The position numbers and the translations under genes were made by a program. Shown piece by piece: positions 6,638 to 12,974 of a stretch of 20,928 bases of DNA; position 1 is the first letter of the stretch; every line of letters starts with the position of its first letter. The DNA lies in assembly GCA_020351895.1 (NCBI GenBank), contig CP070672.1, positions 1,842,989-1,863,916 of the forward strand, read 5' to 3'. Origin of the DNA: Thermoplasmata archaeon. Lineage in GTDB: Archaea; Thermoplasmatota; Thermoplasmata; GCA-020350865. The notes under the pieces are model-generated. The model saw nothing but the letters and a program-made list of their open reading frames with translations, made no database searches and was not told where the DNA came from.

Positions 6638-6790
6638 TTACAGCCTATTATCTCTTCCAGTATCTTCGCACTCAGGAATGTAGCATGTAACATTCACGAA
6701 CTCACATTTATGCTTACATGACGGACACTCCTCGGGCGGAGCATCGGTACTGAATGCATATCCACAATCCGAGCATTTCCATTCAGTCAT
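6638..6790 (-). CDS. Extended rubredoxin-like FeS4 protein (50 aa, seven cysteines)
   Basis: Small protein with a rubrerythrin-type rubredoxin knuckle pair: C6-x-x-C9 (WKCSDCGY) and C22-x-x-C25 (PPEECPSC). Three more cysteines follow, C29, C36 and C41, in KCEFVNVTCYIPEC. The first four are enough for an FeS4 site; the others could form a second site or a disulfide. I recognise this layout as a rubredoxin-like type found near oxygen-defence genes in methanogens and other anaerobes, but no function is established to my knowledge. Start: the ATG at 6790 follows GAGGTGAGAAA. It is 15 bases after the mini-rubredoxin and 16 before the TusA-like gene. Confidence 0.85.
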   Translation of the reverse strand: MTEWKCSDCGYAFSTDAPPEECPSCKHKCEFVNVTCYIPECEDTGRDNRL

Positions 6791-6805
6791 TTTCTCACCT
6801 CGTAT

Positions 6806-6919
6806 TCAATCAGGCAATTTCACGAACTTGGAGCTTGGTGCACCGCATTTGGGGCACTTTGCCGGGGGGTATTCGCCTCCATGCACATAGTTGCATACTA
6901 TACATTTCCATCTTGCCAT
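6806..6919 (-). CDS. Minimal rubredoxin (37 aa)
   Basis: Very short rubredoxin-like protein with C6-x-x-C9 (WKCIVCNY) and C22-x-x-C25 (AKCPKC), the spacing of rubrerythrin C-terminal domains and not that of classical 52-54 aa rubredoxins. It looks like a stand-alone copy of a rubrerythrin tail and ends soon after the second knuckle (SSKFVKLPD). The ATG at 6919 follows TGAGG, which overlaps the stop of the upstream Cys-rich gene. Likely an electron carrier to the rubredoxin-less rubrerythrin-like proteins encoded downstream; that pairing is inference. The protein is small enough to be missed by automatic gene callers. Confidence 0.85.
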   Translation of the reverse strand: MARWKCIVCNYVHGGEYPPAKCPKCGAPSSKFVKLPD

Positions 6920-6929
6920 ACTCGTTGCC

Positions 6930-7082
6930 TCACTTGATCCTCTTCATTGGTGCACCACAACAGTACGGAACTGATTTTGGCTCTTCATCGAATTCGATGA
7001 CACCGCAGGCGCAATCGTCTCCACATTCACATTTGTACTGAATTGCTTTTTGCGGAACACTACATCCGCATGTTTCACACAT
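6930..7082 (-). CDS. Cysteine-rich desulforedoxin-like protein 2 (50 aa)
   Basis: Paralog of the gene at 4536-4688, identical at 40 of 50 residues, with all nine cysteines and the CECGDDCAC core kept. Changes are mostly conservative (Val/Ile) or in the loop after residue 9. Same desulforedoxin-like frame: CETC at the start, PYCCGAPMKR at the end. GGTGATAAAAC precedes the ATG at 7082. The gene lies 19 bases after the flavodiiron gene and 10 bases before the mini-rubredoxin. The two copies bracket the Fe-S assembly genes, which suggests a duplication within the cluster. An electron carrier, iron/zinc carrier or redox buffer are all open. Confidence 0.85.
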   Translation of the reverse strand: MCETCGCSVPQKAIQYKCECGDDCACGVIEFDEEPKSVPYCCGAPMKRIK

Positions 7083-7101
7083 GTTTTATCACCTCTAAAT
7101 T

Positions 7102-8280
7102 TCATTCTTTCATAAGTTTTCCCAGTTCATATCCCATTTTCTTCATATTCTCTAATTCATCCTCATCGGGAATGAATTTGATTTTCGTACACTGCACAGG
7201 CAGCTCCCATTTCAGTTCCTTTAAGACGGCTTCGATATCACCAACTGCCTGACCGCCCCAACCAAAGGAGCCGAAAGCCAAGCCGATTCTGTCTCTCGGC
7301 CTTAATCCCTTCATATATGTGAGAAAAGCACCCATAGAAGGAAGCATACCGTTGTTGAGGGTAGGGGAGCCAATCAGAATCATCTTGGTTGAAATCACAT
7401 CTGTCATCACATCCGAGATATGATTTGTCTTGAGATTTCTAATTGTCACATATATGCCTGCATCCTCCAATCCCTCTTTCAGCTTGAAAGCCATTTTCTC
7501 TGTTGATCCCCACATGGAATCGTACACTATGAGGGCTTTATCTTCTGTTTTATAATTGGCCCATTTTGTATATTCTTCCATTATTTTAGGGATAAGAGAG
7601 CGCCAGATTATACCATGACTGGGGCCGATCATATCGATTTCCAAGCCAGATAGGGCGTCCAATGCCTTTTTTACTTGATCGCCGTAAGGCAATACGATAT
7701 TGGCATAGTATTTGGCTGCCTCCTCCTTTAATATCTCCCATCCTACTTCATCATCGAACCTTTCGGAACAGGCAATGTGCTGCCCGAAAGCATCGTTTGA
7801 TAGAAGCAGCTTGTCTTCTAGAATATAGGTGACCATATTATCGGGCCAGTGGACCATTGGAGTATGAACGAAATGTAACGTTCGCTTTCCAATATTCAAA
7901 GTATCCCCTGAGTTGACCACCTGGAAGTTCAGGTCTTTTTTGTAGTGCCGAAGAAGGCCTTTTTCACCCTGGGTGGAGGTTATTACCTTGGCATTGGTTG
8001 CATATTTCAGTATCTTTGGAATGGAACCTGAATGATCCATTTCCACATGATTTGATACGATATAGTCGATCTTTGATGGATCGATTATTTCCTTGATCCT
8101 TGCCAACATTTCATCAAACAGATAATGCTTTACCGTATCCACAAGCACTATCTTCTCATCAATGATTAAGTAAGCATTGTAAGTTGTTCCTCTTTGGGTC
8201 AGGTAGCCATGGAAGTTCCTTATATCCCAATCTACTCCTCCAACCCAATAAATATCTTCCTTGATCTCTCTCTTACCCAA
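7102..8280 (-). CDS. fprA: Flavodiiron protein FprA (oxygen/NO reductase)
   Basis: 392-aa flavodiiron protein with a metallo-beta-lactamase-like diiron domain (about 1-245) and a flavodoxin domain (about 248-392). Diiron ligands: H78-x-E80-x-D82-H83 (NHVEMDHSG), H144 (VHWPD), D163 (SNDAFG) and H222 (PSHGIIW). FMN-binding loops include YDSMWGSTEKMA and GSPTLNNGMLPS. It reduces O2 to water (or NO to N2O) in the cytoplasm using rubredoxin or F420H2 electrons. The start is TTG at 8280: AGGAGTGATACT lies just before it and the protein then begins at the usual family position. The frame stays open to 8442, but that part is a shadow of the rubredoxin gene. Only 10 bases separate the two genes. Confidence 0.96.
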   Translation of the reverse strand: MGKREIKEDIYWVGGVDWDIRNFHGYLTQRGTTYNAYLIIDEKIVLVDTVKHYLFDEMLARIKEIIDPSKIDYIVSNHVEMDHSGSIPKILKYATNAKVITSTQGEKGLLRHYKKDLNFQVVNSGDTLNIGKRTLHFVHTPMVHWPDNMVTYILEDKLLLSNDAFGQHIACSERFDDEVGWEILKEEAAKYYANIVLPYGDQVKKALDALSGLEIDMIGPSHGIIWRSLIPKIMEEYTKWANYKTEDKALIVYDSMWGSTEKMAFKLKEGLEDAGIYVTIRNLKTNHISDVMTDVISTKMILIGSPTLNNGMLPSMGAFLTYMKGLRPRDRIGLAFGSFGWGGQAVGDIEAVLKELKWELPVQCTKIKFIPDEDELENMKKMGYELGKLMKE

Positions 8281-8290
8281 AGTATCACTC

Positions 8291-8452
8291 CTATTCAATC
8301 TTTTTAAAATCTTCCTTTGCTGCTCCGCAGGTGGGGCATATCCAATCTTCGGGTAGGCTTTCAAAACTGGTTCCCGGGGCAACGCCGCTATCAGGATCAC
8401 CTTGCTCTGGGTCGTATACGTATCCACAAATCGTGCATTCATATTTATCCAT
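8291..8452 (-). CDS. rub: Rubredoxin (classical, 53 aa)
   Basis: Standard rubredoxin: C6-x-x-C9-G-Y ([11 protein letters not shown]) and C39-x-x-C42-G ([13 protein letters not shown]), with conserved aromatic residues Y4, Y11, F30 and W37. It carries single electrons through an FeS4 centre and probably feeds the flavodiiron protein encoded next, as well as superoxide reductase and rubrerythrin. GGGGGAG lies before the ATG. It is the first gene of the putative 18-gene transcript. Its coding region lies under the apparent N-terminal extension of the flavodiiron frame, so automatic annotation may lose it. Confidence 0.96.
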   Translation of the reverse strand: MDKYECTICGYVYDPEQGDPDSGVAPGTSFESLPEDWICPTCGAAKEDFKKIE

Positions 8453-8500
8453 TTTTTTCTCCCCCTATCTTATTCTCGTCTTCATTTTACAATTTCTGGG

Positions 8501-8525
8501 TATAAATAATTGCTATATATATTTT
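8501..8525 (-). promoter_or_regulatory. Promoter region of the oxygen-defence operon (TATA boxes)
   Basis: On the minus strand this AT-rich stretch contains AAAATATATATAG followed by ATTATTTATA, both TATA-like, 50-70 bases before the rubredoxin ATG. Archaeal initiation about 25 bases downstream would give a leader of about 25-40 bases that includes the GGGGGAG ribosome site. No comparable stretch exists upstream of the other cluster genes except near 4518-4528. No clear operator palindrome was found here. Confidence 0.5.
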
Positions 8526-8611
8526 GCATTGTACCCATTTATGGTGACGAGCAAGTGGTATCTTAAAGCGATACATTACGACTATTTTATTTTTTCCTTG
8601 AGACCTCGACC

Positions 8612-10015
8612 CTAATGTCCATGTTGGTGCTGATGGACATGTCCAGGGGGTATCAAGTTGCCGAATGAGCGAGTCACCACTTCACTGAGTGCAGGATGTA
8701 TCACCTCTGATCTTACCATTGGTATATAATCCTGCTTGTCAGTGTTCATGAGGTAAACAACCTGCTGGACAAGATCCGAAGCCTCAGGACCCACGATATG
8801 ACAACCCAATATCTTTCTCGACTCCTGCTCCACAACCACCTTAACGAGTGTATCATCCTCTGCCATTGCAAAGCCTTTTACAACATCCGAATATTTTGCC
8901 CTCCCTACAAGGACGGCATATCCAGTGGCTATGGCATCCTTCTCTGTAAGTCCCACGGCTCCGACCTGGGGAAAACCAAATACAGCATGTGGAATAGCAT
9001 GATAATCCATTTTGTGTTTATGCTCTGTGAAGGCGTTCCTCCAAACAATATCGGACTCGTCATTTGCTGTATGTCTGAACATATGAACACCTATAGCATC
9101 ACCCAGGGCCCAGATATTCGGTTTGGAGGTCTCGAGGTACTCATCGACCTTTATCCATCCCCTAGAATCGGTCTCAACCCCTGTCTTCTCGGGTTTGAGA
9201 AGGTCAGAATTGGACCGTCTTCCCGATGCCATCATGATTTCCTCTGCTTTGAATTTGTATGACTTGTTATCCTTTCTATTCTTAGCCACTACGAACTTTG
9301 TACTTCCTTCCAATCCTGCGGAAACAGCCTCGTAACCAGTGTATATTTTTACATACTTTGAAAATCTCCTTTTCACGATCTCGGATATCTCTGGATCCTC
9401 GTTCTTCAGAAGGCGGGGATTTCGTCCTAAAATGGTCACCTGCGTCCCCATTGCAGAGAAAAAGTGCCCGTATTCGCATGCAATATAACCACCACCCATG
9501 ATTATCAGGCTCTTTGGTGGGGCATTGAGATTCAAAACCGATATGTTATCCAGATAGCCGGTCTCTTGGAGCCCTTTGACAGGAGGAATCAGGGCTCTTG
9601 AGCCTGAGGCGATTATAATTTTTGGGGCAGTTATCTTGTCTTTGCCCACCTTCATCTTGTAATCTCCTATGAATTCACCTGTATCACGATAAAATCCCAG
9701 GTCTTTGACATGGGATGCCCCCTGCTCCATCTCCTTACTGTCTTTTTTTACATAATTTCGCATCCTTTCCATTATCCATTTAAAATCCACATCATTGACT
9801 GTAGCTTTGATATGCAACTTGGAGGATTCCTGCAACATTCGAATAACATCTGCAGGATAAAGAAGAATCTTGGAGGGGATACAACCTGTGTTTAGACAGG
9901 TGCCACCCATAAGGCCATGCTCTAATAGGGCAACCTTCATTCCGGAATTTATTGCATTGGCTGCAATATTCATGCCGGCCCCTGATCCAATGATAATGAC
10001 ATCGTATTCTTTCAT
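8612..10015 (-). CDS. Pyridine nucleotide-disulfide oxidoreductase (dihydrolipoamide dehydrogenase-like) with His-rich tail
   Basis: 467-aa class I flavoprotein disulfide reductase. FAD motif GSGAGMNIA at residues 10-18; redox-active pair C40/C45 in GGTCLNTGCIPSK; NAD(P)-binding motif GGGYIACEYG near 173; C-terminal HPALSE with H440 and E445, the dimer-interface base pair of the family. No lipoyl or 2-oxoacid dehydrogenase genes are nearby, so the substrate may be another disulfide or thiol (CoA, trypanothione- or mycothiol-like, or a glutaredoxin). The last nine residues are HVHQHQHGH, five histidines, which could bind metal. Start ATG follows GAGGATGTGATTTC. It is divergent from the glutaredoxin-like and FTR genes, in keeping with a thiol redox role. 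Confidence 0.9.
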   Translation of the reverse strand: MKEYDVIIIGSGAGMNIAANAINSGMKVALLEHGLMGGTCLNTGCIPSKILLYPADVIRMLQESSKLHIKATVNDVDFKWIMERMRNYVKKDSKEMEQGASHVKDLGFYRDTGEFIGDYKMKVGKDKITAPKIIIASGSRALIPPVKGLQETGYLDNISVLNLNAPPKSLIIMGGGYIACEYGHFFSAMGTQVTILGRNPRLLKNEDPEISEIVKRRFSKYVKIYTGYEAVSAGLEGSTKFVVAKNRKDNKSYKFKAEEIMMASGRRSNSDLLKPEKTGVETDSRGWIKVDEYLETSKPNIWALGDAIGVHMFRHTANDESDIVWRNAFTEHKHKMDYHAIPHAVFGFPQVGAVGLTEKDAIATGYAVLVGRAKYSDVVKGFAMAEDDTLVKVVVEQESRKILGCHIVGPEASDLVQQVVYLMNTDKQDYIPMVRSEVIHPALSEVVTRSFGNLIPPGHVHQHQHGH

Positions 10016-10052
10016 GAAATCACATCCTCTCTTTAATGAGAATTGCTGTATG

Positions 10053-10064
10053 CTTATAATAATT
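10053..10064 (-). promoter_or_regulatory. TATA box for the disulfide oxidoreductase gene
   Basis: The minus strand reads AATTATTATAAG here. Initiation about 25 bases downstream, near 10033, gives an 18-base leader that contains the GAGGATG ribosome site before the ATG at 10015. The divergent region 10016-10144 also serves the glutaredoxin-like gene, whose own TATA is less clear (ACCTTTTAGTTG near 10107-10118). Confidence 0.45.
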
Positions 10065-10144
10065 CAACTACTTTAAATAGTGTAATTGTTTTTGGTTACA
10101 CACAAACCTTTTAGTTGTAAAATAATTATCACCCTGTGATTAAC

Positions 10145-10432
10145 ATGACGATAGTTCCCGGTAAAAATCGTGAGCATAAAGTTAAGGCATACACATTGAG
10201 CACCTGCGGCTGGTGCAAGAAGATGAAAAGGCTTTTACAGGAGCTGGAAGTTGAGTATGAATACTTTGACATCGACGTCTTATCTGGGATGGAGGGAACA
10301 AAGGCTGATGAAGAGTTGAGAAGGTACAATCCCAGAATGAGCGCTCCCACTTTGGTGATTGATGACGGCAAGAATGTCATAATCGGTTTCGATGAGGAAG
10401 AGGTAAGGAGGGTTCTTGGTAATGGCAGATAA
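10145..10432 (+). CDS. Glutaredoxin-like thiol-disulfide protein
   Basis: 95-aa glutaredoxin/thioredoxin-fold protein. Redox motif C-G-W-C (STCGWCKKMKRLL) near residues 21-24, a cis-Pro region SAPTLVID and the glutaredoxin end GFDEEEVRRVLG. The CGWC motif differs from the CPYC of classical glutaredoxins. The ATG at 10145 is preferred (GTGAT just upstream); a GTG at 10136 is possible. Its end overlaps the start of the FTR-rubredoxin gene by 11 bases, showing tight co-expression. The likely job is to accept electrons from that reductase and reduce target disulfides such as the peroxiredoxin; this is inferred from context. Confidence 0.92.
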   Translation: MTIVPGKNREHKVKAYTLSTCGWCKKMKRLLQELEVEYEYFDIDVLSGMEGTKADEELRRYNPRMSAPTLVIDDGKNVIIGFDEEEVRRVLGNGR

Positions 10433-10976
10433 GGAAGAAATCTTGAAACGAATGAGAAACAATGCCGAAGAAAATGGCGATTTCATATGTCCTGATGCGG
10501 AGCTTTTAAGTGACCTTGTTGATGGTTTGGCCACCAATGAAGACAGGTATGGATATGGTTCTTGTCCATGCCGGGTATCAAGCGGCATTAAACTCTACGA
10601 TGCCGATATCATCTGCCCATGCGAATATAGGGACGCAGATGTGAATGAGTTCGGAATGTGCTACTGTGGCCTTTTCGTCTCAAAAGAGTTGAATGATGAT
10701 CCATCCAAAATGGGCTCCATACCTGAGCGGCGACCTGTTGTGACACAGGAGGCCGCAGTGGAGGCAAAAGAAATGGCAGGAAGGGGTGAAAAGGTAGGTC
10801 CTCCTATGGATGAAGGATCCCATGAACATGTGAAGGTTGGCACCGATAAAAATGGATTACCAGTATGGCGATGCATTGTCTGCGGTTATCTCTGCGCAAG
10901 GGAACTTCCACCATCCATATGCCCCATATGCAAGGCCAAGGCAGACAAGTTCGAGCGCTTTGAGTTTGGCAAGTGA
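10422..10976 (+). CDS. Ferredoxin:thioredoxin reductase catalytic domain fused to rubredoxin
   Basis: 184 aa. The N-terminal FTR catalytic domain shows C48-P-C50, C65-P-C67 and C80-Y-C82, the cysteines that bind the 4Fe-4S cluster and form the active disulfide. The rubredoxin domain follows: C151-x-x-C154 (WRCIVCGY) and C167-x-x-C170 (SICPICKAK), after a linker of about 50 residues. A two-domain enzyme of this kind is described from Methanosarcina acetivorans, where rubredoxin replaces the variable subunit of plant-type FTR. It reduces protein disulfides with single-electron donors. GGAGGG nine bases before the ATG at 10422 supports the start. The overlap with the glutaredoxin-like gene suggests a reductase-substrate pair. 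Confidence 0.95.
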   Translation: MADKEEILKRMRNNAEENGDFICPDAELLSDLVDGLATNEDRYGYGSCPCRVSSGIKLYDADIICPCEYRDADVNEFGMCYCGLFVSKELNDDPSKMGSIPERRPVVTQEAAVEAKEMAGRGEKVGPPMDEGSHEHVKVGTDKNGLPVWRCIVCGYLCARELPPSICPICKAKADKFERFEFGK

Positions 10977-11030
10977 TAAAGAATACCGCAATTAGCTCGG
11001 ATTTTTCCCAAAAAAATCTAAAGAAAGCGG

Positions 11031-11594
11031 CTATTTTACATCCACCTTATGGGCCTTTTCCTTTCCTGTTTGTTTTTTCTTGGGTATTTTAATCTGCAGA
11101 ATCCCATCCTCTAATTTGGCATCGGCTTTACTTGGTATCACCTGGGCGGGTAATGTCATCTGCCGGTAGTATGTTGAGTAGTTTCTCTCATGCCTGTAGT
11201 ATCCCTCTTTTTCCTCCTCCTCCTCGGTTTTTAACTTTCCTCGAATCTCGATGGAATTTTCTGTCAACTGGATGTCTAAGTTTTCTTTCGGAATTCCTGG
11301 GACCTCAGCTTTTATCACAAGCTCGGATCCTGTATCTTTGATATCTATCAATGGCTGTCTCGCGGTAGCCAATTCGATTTCTGGCCACTTCATCCTAATG
11401 GGGGCTCCCCATTTTGTGGGCCACCACAATGAGCGCTCTAAATTGCGCTTGAATTCTTCAAATTCCTCGTCAAGACTTCTCTCAAAATCCTCAGGGGTCC
11501 ATAATGCCGGTTCTCTGACTACCTGTATTTCAGGCTTTTTGGACTTGGTCTCTTTTTTAGTTTCCTTGTCTTTCTTTTCCTTTTTCTTTACCAT
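11031..11594 (-). CDS. hsp20: Small heat-shock protein, Hsp20/alpha-crystallin family
   Basis: 187-aa chaperone. A long, very Lys-rich N-terminus (about 1-24) is followed by an acidic, aromatic region and the alpha-crystallin domain (about 78-170) with PLIDIKDTGSELVIKAEVPG, ENSIEIRG and the closing GILQIKIPKK. It binds unfolding proteins in large oligomers without ATP. The charged N-terminus is longer than in many archaeal Hsp20 proteins (about 150-165 aa). GGGGGATGAGAG precedes the ATG. It converges with the FTR-rubredoxin gene; only 54 bases separate the two ends. Promoter and hairpin elements upstream are listed separately. Confidence 0.95.
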   Translation of the reverse strand: MVKKKEKKDKETKKETKSKKPEIQVVREPALWTPEDFERSLDEEFEEFKRNLERSLWWPTKWGAPIRMKWPEIELATARQPLIDIKDTGSELVIKAEVPGIPKENLDIQLTENSIEIRGKLKTEEEEEKEGYYRHERNYSTYYRQMTLPAQVIPSKADAKLEDGILQIKIPKKKQTGKEKAHKVDVK

Positions 11595-11627
11595 CTCTCA
11601 TCCCCCATGATTATTCATTATGGAAAA

Positions 11628-11677
11628 CTCCTTTTTTCTAAGGAGATGATGTCAAATCAGGTCCGTGATATATAATT
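11628..11677 (-). promoter_or_regulatory. hsp20 promoter with hairpin/operator near the transcript start
   Basis: On the minus strand AATTATATAT (11668-11677) is a TATA-like element. Initiation about 25 bases downstream would be near 11647. Immediately after lies a perfect 6-bp inverted repeat, CTCCTT and AAGGAG with a 6-base loop (11628-11645). Its place right at the predicted start fits a repressor site for a heat-shock regulator, or a leader hairpin. The remaining part of the gap up to 11771 shows no other feature. Confidence 0.45.
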
Positions 11678-11771
11678 CTTTTGCTGATAGGTAAAGAGTT
11701 TTATAATGAGAACGGACATTAGAAATGAATAAAAAAATGGGTATAAAGAGAGAGGGTAATAGATTCATATG

Positions 11772-11869
11772 ACAAGGCTCGCCTATCTGGTATATGTTTT
11801 CTATCGGTAATCCTTTTATTACAAGGCTCATCTATCTGGGTGATTGTTCAATATCGATAATCCTTTTAT
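11772..11869. repeat. Two tandem copies of a 49-bp repeat (type A)
   Basis: Copy 1 is 11772-11820 and copy 2 is 11821-11869, directly abutting. Both begin ACAAGGCTC and share CTATCTGG near the start and TAATCCTTTTAT at the end, with differences and a one-base shift in the middle. They do not encode a protein. They sit directly before the type B repeats, in the 417-base gap upstream of the cation-efflux gene. Confidence 0.85.
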
Positions 11870-11957
11870 GTAAATCATTTATGATTACAAAAGCCAGGAG
11901 GCAATGATTTACTTGTAAATTATCTATGATTACTAAAGCCAGGAGGCAATGATTTAC
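11870..11957 (+). repeat. Two tandem copies of a 43-bp hairpin-forming repeat (type B)
   Basis: Copies at 11870-11912 and 11915-11957 agree at 40 of 43 bases and are separated by two bases. Each starts GTAAAT(C/T)AT and ends ATGATTTAC, which are inverted repeats. The C-to-T change in copy 2 keeps the pair as G-U if transcribed on the plus strand. Inside is GCCAGGAGGC, a short hairpin with AGGA in its loop. The first arm could pair instead with the nearer ATGATTAC, so two exclusive folds are possible. The repeats end 54 bases before the cation-efflux start. Confidence 0.85.
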
Positions 11958-12011
11958 AATTATCCGCTCTGCCCAAAACTTTCATAGTATTATGGTTGTA
12001 TTCACCTATAC

Positions 12012-12917
12012 ATGCCTGTGGAAGAAAAGGATGCCATAATAAACAAGGCCCAGAAGGTTGCAGGATTTACGGTTCTTATCCTGGTAATATTGGGTGTAAT
12101 ACAGATTATACTTGGTGAATTCGTTTCAAAAAGCGTAGCCCTCACTGCAAATGGAATCGATTGCATAGGTGATGGTTTTGTCTCTGGTATAGTATGGGTT
12201 GGACTGAGATTCTTCAGAAAACCTGCGGATCACAAATTTCATTATGGGTATTATAAGCTAGAAAACCTAGCGGGTGTGGCCGCTGCAATAGTCATGATAG
12301 CATTGGCATTGTATATAATCTATCGATCTTATATGCAGTTTACAGATCCCCACGATATCGAGGTACCCCTATTAGGTGCTATAATAGCTTTATTGGCGGC
12401 TTTAATCGCATGGGGCCTTGGAATACAGAAGTTCCGGGAATGGAAACAGTCCAATTTAAGCTCAGTAAAGCTCGATGCATTTAATACCATAAAGGATGGG
12501 TCTGCATCATTTTTGGCAGTTATTGCATTGATAGTATCGAGTTATGGTTACCCTGTTGCAGATGCGGTGGTTGGTTTTGTAATAGCTGCCATTATCATGA
12601 CCATCGGATTTGCTACCATAAAAGAGTCAAGTTATGTACTCGTGGATGCCTGTGATGAGAATTGTGTTGAGCAGGGGCAGGTGATGATGAAGTTTGTGAA
12701 TAATATTGATGGAGTTCAATCTGCAAAGGTGGTTAGGTTGCGGAGAACCGGGCCCGTTTTGCAGGGGGAGGTTGAAATTCATGTTCCCGGGGACATGTCC
12801 ATTTCAGATGTGGATAAAATCAGACATAAGATCGTCAAGCATTTGAAAGAGACGATCCCTGATATCGAGAGAATGACCGTGGTTGCCTTACCAGTGGGTG
12901 AGGAATTGGTGGAGTGA
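12012..12917 (+). CDS. Cation diffusion facilitator family transporter with atypical metal site
   Basis: 301-aa CDF protein: six predicted membrane helices in the first 210 residues, then a cytoplasmic ferredoxin-like domain (about 215-300) with GVQSAKVVRLRRTGPVLQGEVEIHV. Such proteins export divalent metal ions in exchange for protons. The usual TM2 pair is D50/D54 (GIDCIGDG). In TM5 the canonical HxxxD reads N158-x-x-x-D162, so the tetrahedral Zn site has lost its histidine; a Mn, Fe or Ni substrate is more likely than Zn. No good ribosome site lies before the ATG, and ATAGTATTAT at 11984-11993 is at the right distance for a leaderless transcript. The nearby iron-handling genes make iron a reasonable guess. 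Confidence 0.92.
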   Translation: MPVEEKDAIINKAQKVAGFTVLILVILGVIQIILGEFVSKSVALTANGIDCIGDGFVSGIVWVGLRFFRKPADHKFHYGYYKLENLAGVAAAIVMIALALYIIYRSYMQFTDPHDIEVPLLGAIIALLAALIAWGLGIQKFREWKQSNLSSVKLDAFNTIKDGSASFLAVIALIVSSYGYPVADAVVGFVIAAIIMTIGFATIKESSYVLVDACDENCVEQGQVMMKFVNNIDGVQSAKVVRLRRTGPVLQGEVEIHVPGDMSISDVDKIRHKIVKHLKETIPDIERMTVVALPVGEELVE

Positions 12918-12974
12918 GGAAGTGACGCAAGACTTAAATTGGAATAAATTATAAGAATTATAAAGGGTGATTTC

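Noticed and set aside
8281..8442. N-terminal extension of the flavodiiron protein
   Set aside because: The extra 54 residues are out of frame with the rubredoxin encoded there and do not resemble the FprA family; the TTG at 8280 has a good ribosome site.
11772..11957. CRISPR array
   Set aside because: The repeats occur as AABB with two copies each, without unique spacers of constant length, and no cas gene is nearby.
11870..11957. Known riboswitch class upstream of the metal transporter
   Set aside because: The sequence does not show the core motifs of metal or B12 riboswitches that I know; only simple repeats and hairpins are visible.
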